From assembly GCF_026391055.1 (NCBI RefSeq), contig NZ_JAPLET010000031.1:289219-353218 (forward strand): a stretch of DNA of 64,000 nucleotides, in the 5' to 3' direction. Shown here piece after piece: positions 59,837-64,000 of the stretch (positions are counted from its first letter, which is position 1; each line of letters starts with the position of its first letter). The notes under the pieces were generated by a model, which saw only the letters and a list, made by a program, of their open reading frames with translations, had not been told where the DNA came from and searched no databases. The stretch comes from Spirosoma sp. Its GTDB lineage: Bacteria; Bacteroidota; Bacteroidia; Cytophagales; Spirosomataceae. The position numbers and the translations under genes were made by a program.

Positions 59837-61072
59837 TCAGTGAAAGAAGAAATAACCGAGGGCAATACCGGCAATAATACCCATTAAATCGGCAAATAAT
59901 CCGAACGGAATAGCATACCGCGAGTTACGAATACCGACCGAGCCAAAGTACAGGGCTACAATGTAAAAGGTGGTATCGGCCGCTCCCTGGAACATACAGG
60001 CCAGTCGCCCAACAAACGAATCGGGACCAAATTGCTTCATGGCGTCGATCATCAGCGCCCGTGATCCTGAGCCGCTTAGCGGACGCATAAGCGCAACCGG
60101 CAGGGCATCGGTAAACTCAGTATTTATGCCCGTCAGGCTGAACACGTATTTCAGGCCGTCGATTACGTAATCCATAGCGCCGGAGTTACGGAAGGCACCA
60201 ATGGCAACGAGCATACCAACCAGATACGGAATGATACGGACGGAGGTTTCGAAGCCACCTTTGGCTCCTTCGATGAAGGCGTCGAAAATATCTACTTTTT
60301 TGCGCATCGCCCCCAACAGAAACGACACGACAATGAGCATCAGCACGAGGTTACCCGTTACTTTGGAAATAACCTCGATTTCGTCTTTTGTTTTGGTGGA
60401 AAGAAACCACAACGCCAGGGCAATCAGGCTTGTGATTCCCCCCAGCCAGCCCAGTACAGTAGCATTGATCAGGTTGATACGCTGCTTGATGGCCACCGCA
60501 ATCATACTCACGACTGTGGCCACGTACGTAGCAATCAGGCACGGAATGAAAATATCCGACGGGTCTTTAGCCCCCAGAATCGCCCGCTGCGCCATAATAC
60601 TCAGCGGAATAATCGTTAAGCCCGATGTGTGCAGCACCAGAAACATAATCTGGGCATTAGAAGCCGTTTCTTTCGTCGGGTTCAACTCCTGCAAACTGGC
60701 CATAGCCCGCAGTCCAAAGGGCGTGGCCGCATTATCCAGACCAAGCATATTGGCCGAGAAATTCATGATCATCTGCCCGTTGGCCGGGTGGTCTCGGGGC
60801 ACTTCCGGAAAGAGCCTGTGAAAGAAGGGGCTGATGATGCGGGCTAGGAAATTAATGGCTCCCGCTTTCTCGCCGATGTTGAGCAGCCCCAGAAAAAACG
60901 TCATCACCCCAGCCAGCGGCAAGGCAATGTCCATGACAGCTACTTTCGACGAATCGAACAGTCCTTCGACCAGAATTTTAAAGATTTCGGTGTCTCCCAG
61001 GAAAATCAGTTTAGCCAGCGCAACGATAAACGCAATGACAAAAAAGGCAACCCAGATGTAATTCAAGGCCAT
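59837..61072 (-). CDS. Nucleoside recognition (SpmA/SpmB-like) fused membrane protein
   Basis: This 411-residue membrane protein holds two gate or nucleoside-recognition domains in one chain, as if SpmA (about 1-195) and SpmB (about 215-411) of spore formers were fused. Family text includes DIALPLAGVMTFFLGLLNIGEKAG, NFSANMLGLDNAATPFGLRAM, GGFETSVRIIPYLVGMLVAIGAF and ALMRPLSGSGSRALM with a late FQGAADTTFYIVALYFGSVG. About eleven hydrophobic stretches are visible. In non-spore formers the role is unknown; transport of a small metabolite is the usual guess. It is divergent from the dipeptidase gene, with 51 bases between. Confidence 0.9.
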   Translation of the reverse strand: MALNYIWVAFFVIAFIVALAKLIFLGDTEIFKILVEGLFDSSKVAVMDIALPLAGVMTFFLGLLNIGEKAGAINFLARIISPFFHRLFPEVPRDHPANGQMIMNFSANMLGLDNAATPFGLRAMASLQELNPTKETASNAQIMFLVLHTSGLTIIPLSIMAQRAILGAKDPSDIFIPCLIATYVATVVSMIAVAIKQRINLINATVLGWLGGITSLIALALWFLSTKTKDEIEVISKVTGNLVLMLIVVSFLLGAMRKKVDIFDAFIEGAKGGFETSVRIIPYLVGMLVAIGAFRNSGAMDYVIDGLKYVFSLTGINTEFTDALPVALMRPLSGSGSRALMIDAMKQFGPDSFVGRLACMFQGAADTTFYIVALYFGSVGIRNSRYAIPFGLFADLMGIIAGIALGYFFFH

Positions 61073-61123
61073 GTTACGGGCGGTTTAGCAAGCAAAGTAG
61101 TGCGTTTTGACGTTATTTGCGTT

Positions 61124-61858
61124 ATGATGAATCGTAAAAAGATTATAACACAGAGAGGCACGGAGAAAACACAGAGGTACACAAAGGTTTTTCTCCGTGC
61201 CTCTCTGTGGCTCTTTATGTATCTCTGTGTCACAACCCTGAAAGCACAGGATTTCGAAGCCGCTATGGCCAAACAGGGTCTAGTCGACATACAGAAAGTG
61301 GACCCGTCCGTTCTTGTCGAACTCAAGTATTCGACTACCGACAACTTCGTTGGGAAGGACGTATATGGCGATCTGACGAGGGCATACATGCAGCCAATGG
61401 CAGCCAAAAAACTCGCAGAAGCCAGCAAATACCTGCAAGCCCATCATCCCAACCTACGGCTTTTAGTGTATGATGCGGCCCGCCCCCGCTCGGCACAGTG
61501 GAAGCTCTGGAACGCCCTCCCCGACTTACCCGAACATGAACGCCAGAAATACGTAGCCGACCCACGCAAAGGTTCTATTCACAACTACGGCTGCGCGGTC
61601 GACTTGACCGTAGCCACGGCTGACGGCAAGCCGCTGGACATGGGCACGAAGTACGATTTCTTCGGCGAACTGGCGTACCCATCCCGCGAAAAAGAGCTTC
61701 TTCAATCCGGCAAATTAACGCAGCAGCAAATAGACAACCGTCAGATTCTGCGCACGGCCATGCGTCAGGGCGGGTTTAGCCCCATCGAGTTCGAATGGTG
61801 GCACTTCAATTCACTATCGAGAGAGAAAGCAAAGATGATGTTTCGGATTGTGGACTAG
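61124..61858 (+). CDS. D-alanyl-D-alanine dipeptidase, VanX-type (M15D)
   Basis: This zinc dipeptidase (244 residues from ATG 61124) cuts D-Ala-D-Ala and related dipeptides in the periplasm. The ligands are seen in GSIHNYGCAVDLT (His and Asp of SxHxxGxAxD) and in FEWWHF (Glu base and His). The first 42 or so residues are a signal peptide ending LKAQ. Residues about 9-36 are encoded by the phased CACRGAG repeat at 61149-61229: the left arm gives TQRGTEKTQRYTK, the right arm VFLRASLWLFMYLCV. The repeat has thus become a charged n-region and hydrophobic core. ATG 61127 is an equal alternative start. No vancomycin-resistance genes are near, so it probably serves peptidoglycan recycling. Confidence 0.9.
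   Translation: MMNRKKIITQRGTEKTQRYTKVFLRASLWLFMYLCVTTLKAQDFEAAMAKQGLVDIQKVDPSVLVELKYSTTDNFVGKDVYGDLTRAYMQPMAAKKLAEASKYLQAHHPNLRLLVYDAARPRSAQWKLWNALPDLPEHERQKYVADPRKGSIHNYGCAVDLTVATADGKPLDMGTKYDFFGELAYPSREKELLQSGKLTQQQIDNRQILRTAMRQGGFSPIEFEWWHFNSLSREKAKMMFRIVD
61149..61229. repeat. Phased CACRRAG iteron-like array, inverted, inside the dipeptidase gene
   Basis: Heptamers CACAGAG (61149), CACGGAG (61159), CACAGAG (61170) and CACAAAG (61180) are mirrored by CTCCGTG (61193), CTCTGTG (61203), CTTTATG (61213) and CTCTGTG (61223). Spacing is 10-11 bases on the left and exactly 10 on the right. The first arm (61149-61169) pairs perfectly over 21 bases with 61189-61209. The second (61169-61186) pairs at 16 of 18 with 61213-61230. 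Confidence 0.85.
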
Positions 61859-61871
61859 CAGGGCAACGGTC

Positions 61872-62714
61872 TTAAAACACTAGGTTATCAATCAATCTGA
61901 CATTCCCTAAATGAGCCGCCAGACAGATGGCCGTTTGGCCCGGCGCTAACACTTCATTGGCCAGCGTAAGGGTATCGGCATTCACAACCTCGACATATTC
62001 TAACCGGAAATGGGGATTGCCCGTAAAAAAGCCGGTTACAGCCGCTTTCGCCTGCGAAGGACTATGACCATCCGCCAGTAACTCCCGGGCCAGCGTAAGG
62101 GCCTTAAAGAGGGCCGTAGCCTGTTCCCGCTCATCAGGCGAGAGATTCCGGTTCCGTGACGACATAGCCAGCCCATCGGCCTCGCGGATGGTCGGGCATC
62201 GAACCAACTCAACGGGAATACTCAGGTCGCGAACCAACTGCCGGATTACGGCTACCTGTTGCAGATCTTTCTGGCCAAAGTAAGCTCTATCGGGCTGTAT
62301 GATGTTGAACAGTTTGGCAACAACAATACCTACACCGTTAAAATGACCCGGCCGGAAGGCTCCTTCCATGACTATCTCCAATTCACCGAAGTTTATTTTT
62401 AACGTTGGGGACTCGGGATACATCTCGGCTACTGAAGGGGCAAATACCACATCACAACCGGCCAATTCTAGTTTCTGGCAGTCTTCTTCCAGGGTACGCG
62501 GATAACGGGCAAGATCGTCGGCGTTGTTGAATTGAACCGGATTTACAAAGATGCTGCTCACGACCACGTCATTTTCGCGACGAGCCGTGTCAATAAGTGT
62601 CAGATGACCCTCGTGCAACGCCCCCATGGTTGGTACAAGCCCAATGGTTCGTTGTTCAGACCTCAGGGAACTCAAATGGTGACGCAGTGCGGTAATAGTG
62701 TCAAAACGGAGCAT
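61872..62714 (-). CDS. panC: Pantothenate synthetase
   Basis: PanC joins pantoate and beta-alanine with ATP. The 280-residue protein from ATG 62714 (MLRFDTITALRHHL) carries PTMGALHEGHLTLI near residue 27 (the HxGH motif), VFAPSVAEMYP near 112, GVGIVVAKLFNIIQPDRAYFGQKDLQQ near 150 in short pieces, and the KMSKS-like MSSRNRNLSPDER near 185. A TTG three codons earlier is possible. It is divergent from the glycogen-synthase-like gene, an arrangement that I recall from other Bacteroidota. Confidence 0.96.
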   Translation of the reverse strand: MLRFDTITALRHHLSSLRSEQRTIGLVPTMGALHEGHLTLIDTARRENDVVVSSIFVNPVQFNNADDLARYPRTLEEDCQKLELAGCDVVFAPSVAEMYPESPTLKINFGELEIVMEGAFRPGHFNGVGIVVAKLFNIIQPDRAYFGQKDLQQVAVIRQLVRDLSIPVELVRCPTIREADGLAMSSRNRNLSPDEREQATALFKALTLARELLADGHSPSQAKAAVTGFFTGNPHFRLEYVEVVNADTLTLANEVLAPGQTAICLAAHLGNVRLIDNLVF

Positions 62715-62776
62715 AACAGGCAACTATTTTTGGGGCTGCAATAATACGGCAACTGCATCTTTTTTAGACAAAACGT

Positions 62777-62808
62777 ATTGAAATACGGGAAAAATTTGTA
62801 TAATTTTG
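62777..62808 (+). promoter_or_regulatory. Likely promoter of the glycogen-synthase-like gene
   Basis: ATTG (62777-62780), a 20-base spacer and TAATTTTG (62801-62808) match the Bacteroidota consensus with one change in the -33 box. It lies 42 bases before ATG 62851. Confidence 0.55.
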
Positions 62809-62850
62809 CAAGTTTTTTGGTTCACTCAGACAACACACGCTTCCCTACTT

Positions 62851-63657
62851 ATGAGCAAACTTCGCATCCTTTATGTTGCCAGCGAAATCAATCCTTTCCT
62901 GAAAACGTCTGACGTCGCTGACTTCGTCCGCAAATTGCCTCAAGCCATGCAGGAGCGCGGGATGGAAATTAGAATTCTGGTGCCTCGTTTTGGCCTTATC
63001 AACGAGCGCAAAAACCGGTTGCACGAAGTAGTACGGTTGTCGGGAATTAATATTGCCGTAGGAGATGATGAAAAACCACTGATTATCAAAGTAGCATCGA
63101 TTCCGACGGCAAAATTACAGGTATATTTTATTGACAACGAAGACTACTTCCAACGGAAATATGTCTTCCATGACAAAGAAAACCGGTTCTACGACGATAA
63201 TGACGAGCGGGCCATCTTCTTCTGCAAAGGTGTTCTGGAAACAGTTAAAAAACTAGGCTGGGCACCGGATATCGTTCATTGCAACGACTGGATGACCGCT
63301 CTGATTCCCCTTTATCTCAAAACAACCTATAAAAACGACCCAATGTTTAAGGACACCAAGTCGGTTTTTACAGTGTATAACAACTCATTCGAGCATCGTT
63401 TTGAAGGCGACATCATCGAGAAAGCACGCATGATGGACATTGATGACGAAATGCTGGCTGAATTAAAAACAGCTGACTTTGAAGGATTTATACGAATTGG
63501 TTCTACGTATGCCGATGCCGTTGTTCGTGCCGAAGAAGAATCGAGCGCAAGCCTCAATGCTATTCTGACCGACTTTCCCGAGCATAAATTCGATGCCGTC
63601 GAAGATGAAGATGTAACAGACCGTTATTATAACCTCTATACTCAGCTGGCTGGCTAG
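62851..63657 (+). CDS. Glycogen-synthase-like protein, N-terminal (GT5) domain only
   Basis: This 268-residue protein aligns with the first half of glycogen synthase: KLRILYVASEINPFLKTSDVADF, PQAMQERGMEIRILVPRFG, FHDKENRFYDDNDERAIFFCKGVLE, WAPDIVHCNDWMTALIPLYL and FTVYNNSFEHRFEG. It stops before the C-terminal GT1-fold domain that holds most of the ADP-glucose site. The KTGGL motif is altered to Lys18-Thr-Ser-Asp, so the ADP-glucose contact may be lost. It is unlikely to make glycogen as it stands, and might be a regulatory or partner protein. I chose ATG 62851; an upstream TTG lies in the promoter. Confidence 0.85.
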   Translation: MSKLRILYVASEINPFLKTSDVADFVRKLPQAMQERGMEIRILVPRFGLINERKNRLHEVVRLSGINIAVGDDEKPLIIKVASIPTAKLQVYFIDNEDYFQRKYVFHDKENRFYDDNDERAIFFCKGVLETVKKLGWAPDIVHCNDWMTALIPLYLKTTYKNDPMFKDTKSVFTVYNNSFEHRFEGDIIEKARMMDIDDEMLAELKTADFEGFIRIGSTYADAVVRAEEESSASLNAILTDFPEHKFDAVEDEDVTDRYYNLYTQLAG

Positions 63658-63686
63658 TGCACTATTAATTAAATATTTTAAAAAGT

Positions 63687-63751
63687 CATTAACAACTATT
63701 TAACAAACAGTTGTTAATGAGCCTCTAAAAGCCGGGAAATCCCGGCTTTTT
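63687..63751 (+). terminator. Two hairpins after the glycogen-synthase-like gene
   Basis: A perfect 11-bp stem (63687-63697 with 63709-63719) is followed by a perfect 10-bp stem AAAAGCCGGG (63727-63736 with 63741-63750) ending in a T-run. The second is a standard rho-independent terminator. Confidence 0.9.
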
Positions 63752-63860
63752 GTCGTTAATTTACTCTCGGAAAAGTTACCTTCCTTCGCTTGTTTAACCA
63801 AAAACAGACCGGCATCCCGGTGTAAACTTTAACGTGTCGGCGTACCGGCAAAAATCAACT

Positions 63861-64000
63861 ATGTGTGGCATTGTCGCTTATATAGGGCACCGGGAGGCCT
63901 GCGCCCTGGTGCTGAAAGGATTGAAACGACTCGAGTACCGGGGCTACGACAGCGCCGGCATCGCCCTGATGAACCAACACGGACTGGCCGTCTTCAAGAA
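63861..64000 (+). CDS. glmS: Glucosamine-fructose-6-phosphate aminotransferase (partial, N-terminal)
   Basis: The frame starts at ATG 63861 and runs off the right edge. The first 46 residues read MCGIVAYIGHREACALVL, then KRLEYRGYDSAGIAL. Cys2 is the N-terminal nucleophile of the glutaminase domain (Met removed), and EYRGYDSAG is the family signature. GlmS makes glucosamine-6-phosphate for peptidoglycan and LPS. It has a 200-base upstream gap with a double terminator. No glmS-type ribozyme was recognised there. Confidence 0.95.
   Translation, partial: MCGIVAYIGHREACALVLKGLKRLEYRGYDSAGIALMNQHGLAVFK

Noticed and set aside
61124..61858. Vancomycin-resistance cluster
   Set aside because: Only a VanX-type dipeptidase is present; vanH, vanA and regulator genes are absent nearby.
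63752..63860. glmS ribozyme upstream of glmS
   Set aside because: The short leader has no conserved pseudoknot core that I can recognise, and the ribozyme is mainly known from Firmicutes.

Overview
The window is ordinary chromosome from a member of the Bacteroidota, most likely the Cytophagales (Spirosoma-like). This rests on gene content: a TonB energy-transducer protein, FAS1 and tandem-FKBP lipoproteins, DUF4292, a one-domain glycogen-synthase-like protein beside panC, and a uppS-bamA-ompH-ompH run. It also rests on a perfect Bacteroidota-type promoter (TTTG-N19-TAnnTTTG) in front of rpsL. I see no tRNA or rRNA gene, CRISPR array, prophage, insertion sequence or integrase. Genus is an inference.

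Layout. 1-4.2 kb: partial radical SAM gene, accD, a small secreted protein, an S41 protease and a Dabb protein. 4.4-10.7 kb: TPR protein, DUF4292 lipoprotein and EnvC-like protein in a row, then panB and an RluA-type pseudouridine synthase. 11-18.3 kb: aspartate aminotransferase, folK, an FGE-sulfatase protein, an ABC-F ATPase, a DedA protein and an aldehyde dehydrogenase. 18.4-23.2 kb: a MarR regulator divergent from an EmrA-EmrB-TolC efflux operon, with three phased operators between them. 23.3-30.2 kb: acyl carrier protein, a basic small protein, ComB, gcvT, a TonB/MORN protein, a divergent DeoC and an RluB-type enzyme with a long disordered N-terminus. 30.4-38.3 kb: acetoacetyl-CoA synthetase, an ECF sigma factor, a MarR-nucleotidyltransferase-FadN operon with a palindromic operator, and a TlpA-like lipoprotein. 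38.4-44 kb: stand-alone rsmH and a series of lipoproteins (two unknown, two tandem FKBP, one FAS1). 44-51.8 kb: the envelope cluster uppS-bamA-ompH-ompH, an Ig-like secreted protein and an aldose epimerase. 51.8-64 kb: rpsL-rpsG without fusA, DUF3467 and DUF4870 genes, pyruvate carboxylase, a J-domain-like protein, DUF1345, a SpmA/SpmB fusion, a VanX-type dipeptidase, panC, a truncated glycogen-synthase-like gene and the start of glmS.

The genes are mostly housekeeping: lipid and fatty-acid metabolism (accD, fadN, AACS, ACP), pantothenate (panB and panC, far apart), outer-membrane biogenesis (bamA, Skp-like chaperones, uppS), translation (rpsL, rpsG, rsmH, pseudouridine synthases), and efflux.

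The most unusual signal lies between the genes. About twenty intergenic inverted repeats have arms of 14-36 bp. Arms match each other almost perfectly but differ from locus to locus, and many are built from degenerate 8-bp words. A second class, at two loci, is made of CACRGAG-like heptamers spaced about 10 bp apart and mirrored in inverse orientation. One copy of that class lies inside the VanX-type gene and encodes its signal peptide. I found no clearly new multi-gene system.
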